Shown here piece by piece: positions 24,001-34,174 of a stretch of 64,000 nucleotides of DNA; the first letter of the stretch is position 1; each line of letters opens with the position of its first letter. The translations under genes and the position numbers were made by a program. The notes beneath the pieces are model-generated. The model ran no database searches, was not told the origin of the DNA, and saw only the letters and a list, made by a program, of their open reading frames with translations. The DNA lies in NCBI GenBank assembly GCA_033032865.1, contig JAWHQI010001491.1, positions 1 through 64,000 of the forward strand, written 5' to 3'. Source of the stretch: Dactylorhiza incarnata (lineage: Eukaryota > Streptophyta > Magnoliopsida > Asparagales > Orchidaceae).

Positions 24001-25180
24001 ACACCTTTTAGGAATGAGCTCGGAGCTCTACATTCATTGAAGCACAAGTTTTACACATTGCAGCTCATTTAGTTGTCGATATATAGCGGGTTGCACTGGT
24101 AATGCGAAATTTAGCTCCAAATGACACATAAACTCGAAACAGCCATAACTTTTGATCAGGTTGTCTGATTTTTGCTCACAAAACCTCTTCGAAATGAGCT
24201 TCGAGCCATACATTCAATGGAGAGCAAGTTTTACCCAATCTAGTTCATTTATTGGTCGATATACATTGAGTTGTAGTGGTAATGTGGGATTTAGCTCCAA
24301 CTGGCACCTAAACTTCAAACAGCTATAACTTTTGATTTGGTTGTCCAGATTTTGCCCAAAACACCTTTTCGCAATGAGCTCAGAGCCATACATCCTATGA
24401 AAAATATGATTTACTCGATCGAGTTCATTTAGAGGTCGGTGGATAGTGGATTGCAGTGGAAATGAGGGATTTGCTCCAATTGACACCTAAACTTAAAACA
24501 TCCATAAATTTGATCCGGTTGCCAGATTTTTGCCCACAACACCTTTTCGGAATTAGATCGGAGCCCTGTATCCAATGGACAACAAGTTTTAAACATTCTA
24601 GTTTATTTAGTGGTTGATCTACAGTGGGTTGCAGTGGTAATGTGGGATTTAGCTCCAAATGACACATAAACTTCAAACAGACAGAACTCTTGATCAAGTT
24701 GCCCAATTTTTGCCCACAATACCTTTTAGAATGAGAGGCCTTCATCCAATGGAGAGTAGAATATAACCATTCAAGTTCATTTATTATTTGATATACAGTG
24801 GTTCCAGTGGTTATGCGGGTTGGTAAGAAGGTATTTAGCTTTAAAGGAGACCTAATCTTCAAATATCCGTAACTTTTGATCCGGTTGTCCGATTTTCGCC
24901 CACAATACCTTTTCGGAATGAGATCGGAGCCCAAAATCCAATGGAGAAAAATTTTAACCCATTCAAGCTCGTTTAGAGGTCGATATACAATGGGTTGTAC
25001 TGGTAATACTAGATTTAGCTCGAAATGACACATTAATGTCAAAATGAAAGAATTTTAGATGCGGTTTGTAGTGAAAGTAAGAGATTTAGCTACAAATGAC
25101 ACTCAAACTTAAAACATCAATAACTTTTGATCTGGTTGTCTGATTTTTCCCCCACAACACCTTTTAGGAATGAGCTCGGA
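12040..25180. repeat. Satellite 1, main block with nested higher-order repeats
   Basis: The marker AGAATTTTAGAT inside the long monomer type recurs near 13081, 14241, 15400, 16561, 18240, 19394, 20555, 22237, 23893 and 25049. Spacings alternate between ~1160 bp (six monomers) and ~1.66-1.68 kb (three extra monomers). The array ends at 25180 in the same monomer phrase (TTTTAGGAATGAGCTCGGA) with which it began at 9845. The type-1 monomer holds an inverted repeat AATGAGCT/AGCTCATT about 50 bp apart. Nothing in it looks coding. Confidence 0.9.
14241..22237. repeat. Two copies of a ~4.0-kb super-repeat within satellite 1
   Basis: The spacing pattern 1159, 1161, 1679 bp (14241 to 18240) is followed by 1154, 1161, 1682 bp (18240 to 22237). 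Individual monomers match across ~3994 bp with few changes, for example 15935-16213 against 19929-20207. This points to a recent block duplication. Confidence 0.8.
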
Positions 25181-26022
25181 CCCTTTCCGATGGCCAGCGG
25201 TCAACGCCGTTTCATCCTTGTAATGATCGACTATTTCAGTAAATGGATTGAGGCAAAAGCGCTGGCGAAAACAACAACTCAAATTGTCAAAAACTTCATC
25301 TGGGGGGAAATAATCTGCCGGCATGGAATTCCGTTAGCAATTGTTACCGATAACGGTCCACAGTTCAACAATTCCGAGATGAAAAGCTTCTGCGATCAGG
25401 CGGGAATTGATCTGCGATTTTCCTCAGTACATCATCCCAGGACCAATGGTCAGGTGGAAGCAGCGAACAGGCAAATCCGGCAGCTCTTGATGAAAAGGGT
25501 CTTAAATCAAAAAGGGAATTGGGCGGACCAGCTTCCTTCCATCCTTTGGACTCTTCGTACTACGCCATCTTCAGCTACAGGGGAGACGTCGTTCAAACTA
25601 TCTCATGGCTCAGAGGTCGTTGTTCCCGTAGAATTTGAAGTGGTTACTCCAAGGGTTATGTACGCAAAAGAGGGAGGAGAATCATGGATGGATGAAAATG
25701 ATGAGGCTATGAGGTATAGTCTGGATCTGATCGAGGAGCTTCAAGACGAGGCAACTATCAGACAGGAGGAAGTTAAAAGGAGGATGGCAAAATATTTTGA
25801 CAAGAATGTCAGAGAAAGCAGTTCGCAAGCGGTGATTTGGTATTAAAGAAGGTAGATGCTGCAGCCAGGTCTGGTAATGTTGGAAAGCTGGATCCTAATT
25901 GGGCAGGACCTTTTATCATCAAAGAAGTATTAAAGAACGGGGCCTACCGTCTCCACACCAGTGAAGGGGAAGACATCCCGCGTACTTAGAGCGGTGACGA
26001 TCTTAAACGATTCTATCCTTGA
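25181..26022 (+). pseudogene. Tat-lineage integrase (copy B), 5'-truncated by satellite
   Basis: The integrase begins abruptly at the GPFPMASGQRRF stretch, fused to a satellite 1 monomer through a shared GGA. The core is complete: MIDYFSKW, VTDNGPQF, and VEAANRQ with exactly 35 residues between the second and third catalytic acids. The zinc finger is missing. A one-base loss near 25812 shifts the frame in the C-terminal domain, and TAG replaces the tryptophan codon at ~25986, before the conserved end SGDDLKRFYP. An in-frame ATG in the satellite at 25127 makes a longer open frame, but that N-terminus is satellite-coded and not meaningful. Confidence 0.9.
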
Positions 26023-26373
26023 ATTATCTCTTTTATTCTCTACATCTCTTTTGGTATTAAATGAAAAGCCCTATACTGACACCTCTTCTTGTCTGATGGT
26101 TCTCTACATTGTGAATGTAAATATACATATCTCACTCCCCAAACCTCTGAGATATCGCCGAATTCTGCTCGAACCCCCTCGGATTTTAGTCGTAGCGTAA
26201 AACCCACCAAGACCATGTGATGCGGGGAGTTTTCGCACACGTGTAGTGGTAGCTTGCCAATTCCGCTGCGGAGGTCTTCAGAATTTTGGATCCCGGCCGA
26301 TATCTGACACACCCCTGCATCAAGGGAGGTCTAGGTGATTGTCAGCTCTATCATGCCCCGAAGGGATATAGTT
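26023..26373 (+). other. 3' UTR spacer of copy B
   Basis: No gene is seen. Clear alignment with 2775-3127 of copy A. Confidence 0.65.
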
Positions 26374-26683
26374 ACAGCTTTGATGATCTTTCTGAGGAAA
26401 GCAATGTTCGCCGTCGAGGCCCACCTGCCCAACTGATCATCATAGTCTGTGGCCATCGAATACTCTTAGGTACTCTCGAAACGGTGCCTAGTTGGGCCCA
26501 CAACTGAGTTGATCTCTCTGAGGAAAGCAATGTTCGCCGCCGAGGCCCACCTGCCCAATTGATCAACTCGGCTTGTAACCCTAGGCAAGAGAGCGGATGA
26601 GTCATTTACAGCTCTTATGACCACTTGAGGAAAGCAATGTTCGCCGCCGAGGCCCACCTGCCCACTTGGTCATTTGAGTCTGT
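26374..26683 (+). repeat. Three stem-loop repeats in the 3' UTR of copy B
   Basis: Units at about 26374-26450, 26486-26586 and 26608-26683 correspond to units 1-3 of copy A. The arms pair as GATGATC/GATCATC, GAGTTGATC/GATCAACTC with outer GCCTAG/CTAGGC, and ATGACCA/TGGTCAT with outer ACAG/CTGT. The central ~38 nt are almost identical to copy A. Confidence 0.8.
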
Positions 26684-26977
26684 ACATACCTTTTTTATTC
26701 TTTCTCTACAGGGAGGCATTTGCCTCTTATGGTTTCTTGTATAAGAACAATTCGAGGAAGATTTGGTTAAAACAGGTGCAGGTGTTCGTCTACCCTAATA
26801 AAGGGTTATGATATTAAGACCGTGCGGTCTGTACATACCTTTTTTTTATTCTTTCTCTACAGGGAGGCATTTGCCTCTTATGGTTTCTTGTATAAGAACA
26901 ATTCGAGGAAGATTTGGTTAAAACAGGTGCAGGTGTTCGTCTACCCTAATAAAGGGTTATGATATTAAGACCGTGCG
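26679..26977 (+). repeat. 149-bp tandem direct duplication
   Basis: TCTGTACATACC starts at 26679 and again at 26828, and the sequence between is repeated almost without change through AAGACCGTGCGGTCTG. It covers the end of the last stem-loop and the following spacer. Copy A has a single version of this segment. Confidence 0.85.
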
Positions 26978-27900
26978 GTCTGAACATCCAAACCGAACGG
27001 TCTGATTGGATATAAGTTGGGATATTTCCTGGCAATTATATAATGACCCGAGTGGTTATCCAACCGGGCGACCTTATCAATTTTTTAATTGGGTATCTCC
27101 GGAACTGATCATCTATTACCCGGGTGGCATTCAAGCCGGGCGGGTCCATTCATCTTTTATAAGTTGATATTTCAGGAACTAATATATATAATTGCTCGGA
27201 TCTCATTCTGGCCGGACGGTTTTATCTATCTATCCATCCTTTAATAAGATGGATGTTTTTTAGATTTAGTCATATGATTATCCGGATTGTGTTCTAGCCG
27301 GGCGAATCTGTCTGTCTTTAAACTAAGTTGGATATCTCCAAAGCTGATTATCTGATTGTCCGGGTTGTATTCAAACCGGGCGGGATCATCCATCCTTTAT
27401 AAAGTTGAATATTTCTGGAGCTAATTATATGATCGCTCGGGTTACATTTTGACTGAATCGGATCTATCTATCTCTCCATTCTATCAAGTTGTATTTCTGG
27501 ATCTGGCTATATGATCCAGGTTGAATTTTAAACCGGCCGGGCACTATCTATTCCTGAATGAATAGTCGAAATCGGATATTTCTGGATCTGAATATATGGT
27601 CGCTCGGATTGTGCTCTAACCGATCAGGTTAAGCTATTTCTTAGCGAAAATTATCTCTAGACACAATGGATTACTCGCCAGGACTGAATTCGAACCGCGT
27701 GAAAGTTGTTCATTATTTATAGCAGCAAGTATAAAGTATCTTCAAAAAAAAAGAAGCCGCGCGGTCTATATTATAGTCGCATAAGTCTATGTGTTATGGT
27801 TCATACTATCAGAAATGAGGCGTGTTGAGATCTAAACAAGTAATCGCACGGTTCGGACAAAGGATCGTCGAAGATAATCCATCATCACTTATGCTCGGAC
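26978..27900 (+). repeat. Tandem array of ~78-bp units in the 3' UTR of copy B
   Basis: Same family as 3660-4620. Units show variants of the GCCCGG...CCGGGC dyad (for example near 27358-27382) and the ATCCATC...AGTTGGAT-like second dyad. Divergence increases towards 27900. Confidence 0.78.
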
Positions 27901-28105
27901 CAGGATGTTCGCGCGGTTGGATCATAAAGAGCAAAGAAAAAGGGAAAAGACAAGGTATCAATCACAAGTAAGTAGTAACAGAAGGACGGCCAGACAGGTA
28001 AAAATTTCTATTCATTTCTTCAAAATATGTTAAAACAAAATATTGACCGCCCGGCTAACAAAAAGAAACCGGCGGTTACAAAAATTAAAACAAAAAACAA
28101 GGGCA

Positions 28106-29974
28106 CTAGTCTGCCGATTCTTTCTTCTTCTTCTTGACAGGAGAATTTGAGTCCGCACCATCGATGTCAGCCTCCGGCGAATAACCTTCGCTTAATGAGG
28201 AGGAGCCGGATGAACTGCTGTCACTAGACCGCCCGGTCTTGCTTGCAGAACCGGTGGTTCCAGAGGACAAGCTGTCCTCATCGTCGTCGTCGCTGGCATC
28301 ACCATCCGCGTCGGCTTCTTCAGCGGCTTCACCACTTCCATCGCCTCCTTGATGGAGCACGATCTCCCTGCCCGCGTCGGCCTCGGCCTCCTCGCCTACC
28401 TTGGATTTTCCTTTTTTCCTTCGGCTGATTTCGTCAAGTTGGACCTTCAAGGCGGGGAAGAGGTCGGAGAAGGTGGTTCCATCGAATCCTTCACACAGAC
28501 CGCCCCAGTCACCTATGAGCCCCAAGGCTTTGTCGATCCCCTGGGCCACATGAGGCAGCACCTCATCTTGGAAGGCCGGGTTGGTCACCTCATATTGCTT
28601 CTGCAAGAAGAGGAAAAATGAATTAGGCCGCTCGGGCTAAACAAAGGGAACCGCGTTATCTTTTGAGAAACGCACCGCCACAACTTCTTGAAGCCGCGCA
28701 TTCTCCTCTCGAAGCCGCGTATTCTCCACAGCCTGCTCCTCGTACTTCTTCTCCAGGTTTTTCTGAACAGAAACTAGCCGCTTATACGCCAGGGCCATGA
28801 AGTGGTTGGCCGAAAACCCCCAGGCGCCGGCTTGAGCCGCTAGCCGGGGGAGCTCTTCTTCAGGGGTTCTCATCAGCCTCCTCAGGGTCTTTCGACCATA
28901 CAAGGCGGCCCCAGCGGCTAGGGCATGGCGTTCAATTTTGTCGCTCCCCCATGGAGGAAGAGCGGTGGATACCCGGATCCGGCTTCCATCCCTATGCCAA
29001 AGGACGGTCGGATTGCCCTGCAGATCGGGCGGGTTTCCACAAGAACGAAGGAGTTCGTAGTCGTCAGGAGAGGCCGGGCCCTCTTCTCCCGAGGATTGCG
29101 ACCTGTTTCGCCGCTGTCTCTTTTCCCTCTGGGTTAAAACTGGGCCGGCCGGCGTGACCGGCTTGTTCACAGGGACGATGTGGGCGGCTGCAAAGTAAAA
29201 TCAAAAGTATAAATAAAGAAGCCCGCGCGGTCATATAAAGGCGGTCTAAAGAAACTCACTATGCTCGGGGAGGATATTCTCTAGTTCTGAGAACAGCGAG
29301 ATGTAGTGGTTGATGTCTAGCCGCTCGTTCTCGAGGAACGTGAAGGTTTCCGTCTCAATCTTTCCGACCTGAGGGATCTGGAAAACTTCTTCCCCTCGGA
29401 CTTGCGGGTTGGTCTGCAACAGTCCGAAGTTGCCTTCGAGCATTACGAACCGCTCCGACCAGTCGGAGACTTTGTTCGCCAAATTGACGATCTTCAACCC
29501 ATGGCAGCCGAAGTAGAGGTGCCCCCTGTAAGTTGAAGTCCCCGAGTCGGAGACAGCCCTCACAGAGAAGAACTTTCTGAATAAGTCGATGGAGAACCTG
29601 GTTCGCTCGAACCGCAGGTATGAAATAAAACTATAAATGGAAGCGATGGAGTTCGGCGAAAGCTGGCCGGGTACAACCCCGTAGTGGTCGAAGATGGCTA
29701 TGACTTCAAGCGGCAGTGGAAACTTGTAGCCATATTCAAAGTGGTCGACCGGGATAGCTATCTGGTGCGGATTGGAAGAGTTAATCCGCTCATCGCGTAG
29801 GGGAAGCCGCGCGAGTAGATTACTCCCTGCCATGTGTTTTGCGATGAAATCGTCCAGTTCGCTCTGAGTAAGGCGGCATTCCGGATGGTCCCCCGAATGG
29901 AATGCTAAGGCCGCATCAGCTCGGACGGCTTTAACTTTAACAGGTCGCTGCGACTTGTTCTTGGATCGCGCCAT
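28106..29974 (-). CDS. Antisense gene 1 of copy B: three exons, 573 residues, gypsy-type 'transposase 28'-like
   Basis: Start codon at 29974 (MARSKNKSQRP). Exon 1 is 29974-29260, exon 2 29187-28676, exon 3 28600-28106. Donors GTGAGT and GTGCGT and acceptors TTTGCAG and CTTGCAG define introns of 72 and 75 bp. The three exon lengths (715, 512, 495) sum to a whole number of codons with one stop at the end, which supports the model. Residues ~80-185 (DHYGVVPGQLSPNSIASIYS and what follows) resemble the plant 'putative gypsy type transposon' domain (PF04195) that is frequent in antisense ORFs of Tat elements. Exon 2 starts basic (REKRQRRNR) and ends in a coiled coil; exon 3 ends with an acidic, Ser-rich tail and KKKKK. 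Biochemical role unknown. It is open while the pol of the same copy is broken. Confidence 0.78.
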
Positions 29975-30322
29975 CCGGAAATCGTGAGAATGACTTCGAA
30001 GAATTCCCTACTTATAGATTCCTATGATCTGTGAATAGTAAAATCATATCGCGACTATACATTCTAACCGCGCGGTCAATGACCTAAGTGGTTAGATTCA
30101 CCAGAAAAATAAAAGAAGCAAAGGCATCCAGGAAAACAGAAGCAAGCATACATCACAGATCGAGCGACCTGAAGTTGGTTCGAATAAAGCATGAGATCTA
30201 AAACAGAACACAAAGTATAGCGGTTAAATAAGAGACCGCACGAGTTATCCAGAATACAAGACAAAGAACATTGTTCAAACCAATAAGCCACGCTTATAGT
30301 ACAAATTGTTCTCAAAGGCCGG
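29975..30322. other. Spacer between the two antisense genes (copy B)
   Basis: AT-rich, no convincing gene. It holds the near-palindrome AACCGCGCGGTC at 30066. It lies 5' of antisense gene 1 and 3' of antisense gene 2. Confidence 0.5.
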
Positions 30323-32340
30323 TCACGGCTGACGGCGTTCTGGGGAGACATCCTCTCTGTGAAGTCGCGCGACCTGGTCACTGGTTGTGTTCAGGAGAGA
30401 GTAAATCTGGCTTGTATGATAATGAAGGTGGTTGATTGTGCTATGAAGCCGCCCGGCATCCCTTTCGACCCGCGTAGCGGCAATCATACGGGGGGTTGCG
30501 GCGGCCTCGTCAATCATTGGATCAGCCGCCCGGACTGGGGGAGGATTCGAGCCCGCTCCAATAGTCGGGCGGCTAACAGCTACCACCCCATCGTTCATAT
30601 TTCGCCGACCAGCAGCGACTTCTCTGGTTAACCGCAGGAATTTATCCTGGTAATATTTCGAGTCGCTCTCAAATTTAGCAGAGGCTCTCTTCTCCTTCTC
30701 CAGTTGAGCGGTTAGAGCAGCTCGCGTAGCCACCACTGCTGCCCGCGCGGCCTCAAGCTGAGTCTCCAGGACTTTCTCCTTTTCTGAGCCGGATTTCCTG
30801 TTGATCTCCGACTGCGCCTTCAGCGCCTCTTCAGCCTTCTTCCTCGCAATCTGCTCAGCCTCCAGAGCGGTCCGAGTGGCGGCCTCCCGGTCTTCTACCT
30901 CCTTCAAGCGGGCTCTCAGGTTGACCAGATCTTCCTCGAGATGGTCAAACAGCTGCAGTCCTTCCGGCAAAGTTGTTGCACTGGTTGGAATCAGTGGAAC
31001 TAACGGAGGCGGGCTGGCCTCAAGGTCGCCCGGCTTCGTAACCTGATCCACGCTATCTGAAAGAAGCCGCTCGGTTATGAAAAGTAAGAGCATGCAACGC
31101 CATATATATATATACAAATGAACATAAATACAAGAGCAGTGCCTGGACGGACAGGCCACTTAGACCGTTCCGGATTCACTAATTTATTATGGCGAGGCCG
31201 CGGAATGGAGAAGCGGACAGCTTTATAGTCCGTGGAGCCCTTACCTGCCACAAGAGGATCAGGCCGCGACGGCTTGTTCAAAGTTCGTTCCGCCCCCTCC
31301 TTCTTCACCATCATTATTTCTTCCCCGGTCATCGCTGGGGGAACTTCCTCCCGCGCTTTCAGCATTTCTTCAAGCTCCCTCGTTCTCTCTTCGACCTCCA
31401 AGGCAGTCCGGGCGGCAGCTTCTCGTTCTTCGGCCTCCGTCCGAGCGGTCTCTTCAGGCCGGACTGTATTATCAGTGGCAGAGGGATTTTGTCTGGAAAC
31501 AATCGGGCTGTCAAGAAGCTGATCTCGCTTCACCAGCTCATCCATACCACTGAAGATCCCATTAAAAGATAAGCTGCTCGCCGAGTCCGGAGGCAGTTCG
31601 CCCGGTTTCGTATCAGGGGTAGCCGGTGATTCATTTGACTTGTTGGGTGGAGGAGTCGCAAGGCCTAGCTCCTCCTTTAGTCGCGAATTGGTCTGGAGGA
31701 GGGATTCGGTCGGTTTCTTAAGAGCCGCCCTTTCCTTAGCGGCTAACCTCTTGACCTTCTTCGTTATCCGCTCGGTCACGGACCCAGTCTTCTTCCTTTT
31801 CCTCTCCTTCTTGCTCGGAGCTGGGCTAACCTCTTTGGAAGGGCTGGGGTAGTCGTCCACGGACAAAGGGGTATTCAGATCGCCCGCCCTTGGGGAGTTG
31901 ACCGCCTCTTCCTCCAAGTTTCTAACTAGCAGATGGGGGTTCCCAGAAGGAGTAATCTCCATGCCAAACGAGTCGTTTTCGCCGGTCTTCTTCGAAGGGC
32001 TACCGGTATCAGCTTTTTCAGGAGGAGCGGTCTCCTCTTTGTTCAGCGGGTTGGCGACCTGTTGACCAGGGTCTTCTGAAGGAATCAGCGGGTCACCAAG
32101 AAGAGGCCTCGAACTGTTCGCCACGGGCTCTGCAGGAGTCTTGGGAGTTGTTAAGTCCACGACCGGTTTGGGGCTATCCGCTGCGGCCTTCTCAGCCCGC
32201 TTTCTCTTTTTCCGGTCCTTCCGGTCTTGCTTTTCCTTCTCCTTATTCGATTTCTCCGACGATTCGCGCCTCTTATCTTCCACCCTTTTCTGATCTCCGC
32301 TGGTATCCACGCGGTCTAACACAGCGTCCAGGAAGTCCAT
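30323..32340 (-). CDS. Antisense gene 2 of copy B: two exons, 609 residues, coiled-coil protein
   Basis: Start codon at 32340 (MDFLDAVLDRVD). Exon 1 is 32340-31245 (1096 bp) and exon 2 is 31056-30323 (734 bp). A strong donor GTAAGG at 31244 and acceptor TTTCAG at 31058-31057 leave a 188-bp intron, and the two exons sum to 610 codons including the stop. The protein begins with a Lys/Glu/Arg-rich block (KKRKR, nuclear-signal-like), then a Pro/Ser-rich low-complexity middle, a second basic block (KKERKRKKTG), and long Ala/Glu/Lys heptads over the splice junction (LKEVEDREAATRTALEAEQ). It ends in a conserved segment with HYHTSQIYSLLNTTSDQ. No enzyme motif is recognised. The order is promoter, gene 2, gene 1, all antisense to gag-pol. 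Confidence 0.78.
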
Positions 32341-32435
32341 TGCGGAAGAATTGCCGGTCTTAAAAATTCTAACCGCAACTGGCGAGTAATACCCCGTGAT
32401 TTCAGGAAAAACTCCGCAGAATGAATTCTCTGGCT

Positions 32436-32444
32436 CTCTTATAG
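32436..32444 (-). promoter_or_regulatory. TATA-like box of the antisense transcript (copy B)
   Basis: Minus-strand CTATAAGAG, ~95 bp upstream of the antisense gene 2 start and ~85 bp inside the LTR boundary. It occupies the same place as CTATAAAAG in copy A. Confidence 0.5.
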
Positions 32445-32518
32445 AATTTAAGGCAGGTCGGATGCGGTCTCCCGGTCAAAGCTAATATTTTCGAAATTCT
32501 CTTGAGATTTGAAAATAT

Positions 32519-32528
32519 GCGGGGATTA
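32519..32528 (+). promoter_or_regulatory. Polypurine tract of copy B
   Basis: GCGGGGATTA immediately before LTR start TGTTTGCCCGG, matching copy A. Confidence 0.75.
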
Positions 32529-33364
32529 TGTTTGCCCGGAAAACCGCTTCTCGGGTTGGACCATTAGCAGACCGCTCGAACTCCTGGGTCAGGCCGCTGG
32601 GTCCCGGGATCAGCGGTTCCCAGCTCAAGAAGGGCCAGGCCGGGCGGCCTGGTGTCATTTCCGGATCGCCCCCAAAGGGAGAAGATCGTCAAGAGCTAAG
32701 GCAAAAAGTTCATCCGCAGTCTCAGCTAGAAGGCCGCGCGGGTTGTCCCATAGAAACTCGAGGTTCCAGCCCCGAAGAACAGGCCGGGGCTCCAGATCAA
32801 AGGCTATCCGAGTTACCTTGTGAAGAACGGCTAAGTCATGACCAGAAGGCAGACCGCGGCCTCAATCTCCAGGCCGCTCGGTCTGCATCATTGACTTAGT
32901 CCCGGTATCCTCAGCCTCAAGTCAGACGGGTAGGGAAGGCAGGCCGTCAGGTCGCGCGGCCTCTTTCTTTTTTCTTCTTTATGCATCCCGTCACCGCCTG
33001 CCCGTTTCTCCTGTACCCGGGCAGGAGGTTATTTTATCCCTGCCCATTCGGGCAGGCCCCCAAGCCTATAAATAGGGGGCGGCACTGTTCACAAGACACG
33101 CACACTCGAATCGAAGAGCTCGCTTGTCGGAGCTCCGGTCTCGAGTTTCAGGTCTCGCGAACTGTTTGACCGGCCGGCTTCTGCTTTCCTGCACTTGTAA
33201 CCGCTACTTTTCAATCAAAGGAAAGCCCGTCGCAAGAGTGGCATTTGCCGCGGCGGGCGAAGTCCGGCCTCGACCGCTGCTAGCGGTCTAAATTCTCTAA
33301 CCAAATAGTAACCGATAATCCGCAGCCCTCGATTTTCTTCGTGAGCGCACTTTTGAATCGAACA
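32529..33364 (+). mobile_element. 3' LTR of copy B, 836 bp, complete
   Basis: TGTTTGCCCGG...TCGAACA, aligned along its whole length with the LTR of copy A. It holds the U3 inverted repeat CCTGCCCG/CGGGCAGG near 32997-33025 and a TATA box at 33067-33074. Its last base abuts the 13-bp repeats of a different, minus-strand LTR, so the element appears to have landed in, or been joined to, that LTR. Confidence 0.87.
33067..33074 (+). promoter_or_regulatory. LTR TATA box (copy B)
   Basis: TATAAATA in CCTATAAATAGGGGGCGGC, same place as in copy A. Confidence 0.75.
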
Positions 33365-33452
33365 GAGGTCGCCCGGACAGGTCGCCCGGACAGGTCGCCC
33401 GGACAGGTCGCACGGACAGGTCGCCCAGACAGGTCGCCCAGACAGGTCGCCA
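33365..33452. repeat. 13-bp minisatellite in LTR
   Basis: About seven copies of AGGTCGCCCGGAC with single-base variants (CGCACGG, CGCCCAG). The same array is in the solo LTR at ~38354-38452. It lies downstream of the minus-strand TATA box and would be transcribed. Confidence 0.88.
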
Positions 33453-33529
33453 CTTGGTGCGGTTTGACTGTTTCTAGCCGCCGGTTTTGTCCCCCCACCT
33501 GCCTGTACTTTGTTCATGGTCGTGGGTCC

Positions 33530-33537
33530 TATTTATA
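33530..33537 (-). promoter_or_regulatory. TATA box of the truncated minus-strand LTR
   Basis: Minus-strand TATAAATA in CCTATAAATAGGACCC; the solo LTR has the same at 38531-38538. Confidence 0.65.
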
Positions 33538-33589
33538 GGCTCTGGGTCGATGTCGTCACCTCCAGTAAGCCGTTGAACGGATCCCTACC

Positions 33590-34090
33590 TGCGCGGTCTG
33601 AACAATGGAGACCGCCACCTTAGGCGGACTAAAGGAGGAGGCCGCCCGGCTTGGGCGGTCTGAAGAAGGAGGTCCCCCACCTTGGGCGGTCTGAAGAAGG
33701 AGGTCGCCCGCCTTGGGCGGTCTGAAGAAGGAGGCCGCCCGCCTTGGGCGGTCTGAAGTAGGAGGCCGCCCGCCTTGCGCGGTCTGAAGAAGGAGGCCGC
33801 CCGCCCTGGGCGGTCTGAAGGAGGAGGCCGCCCGCCTTGGGCGGTCTGAAGAAGGAGGCCGCCCGGCTTGGGCGGTCTGAAGAAGGAGGCCGCCCGGCTT
33901 GGGCGGTCTGAAGAAGGAGGCCGCCCGCCTTGGGCGGTCTGAAGTAGGAGGCCGCCCGCCTTGGGCGGTCTGAAGAAGGAGGCCGCCCGCCCTGGGCGGT
34001 CTGGAGGAGGAGACCGCCTACCCGCGCGGTCTAAAGGAGGAGGCCGCCCCTGCTGGGCGGCCTGATGAAGGAGTCCGCCCCTGCTGGGCG
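33590..34090. repeat. ~31-bp GC-rich minisatellite in U3
   Basis: About sixteen units of a 31-bp sequence with core GAAGGAGGCCGCCCGCCTTG followed by GGCGGTCTGAA. Each unit contains the inverted repeat CCGCCC/GGGCGG. The reading frames through it (GRPPPSDRP-type repeats) are by-products of the periodicity. Confidence 0.9.
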
Positions 34091-34174
34091 GATATGAGAT
34101 CCCTAGCCGCATGACTTGTAGGAGAAACGCAGAAAAAATCTCCTCGAAAAGGATCGCCGATTTCTGGGTCAACA

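Larger units (their letters stand above)
33365..34174 (-). mobile_element. Truncated 3' LTR of a related minus-strand element
   Basis: Read on the minus strand it begins TGTTGACCCAGAAATCGGCG at 34174, next to a polypurine tract, and matches the solo LTR at 38143-39198 in order: U3 minisatellite, TATA box, then 13-bp repeats. It lacks about the last 210 bp of the solo LTR and stops where the copy B LTR ends. Compared with the solo LTR its U3 minisatellite has a different dominant unit. Confidence 0.83.

Noticed and set aside
9991..25042. Many 60-205-codon frames in satellite 1
   Set aside because: The same frames recur with each higher-order repeat and encode no recognisable domain; they are non-coding satellite.
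9011..25180. Reading the copy A LTR as a 5' LTR with satellite 1 inside the element that ends in copy B
   Set aside because: No primer binding site follows the LTR at 9844, and a polypurine tract precedes it at 9001-9010, so it is a 3' LTR. The idea is not fully excluded if rearrangement removed the primer site.
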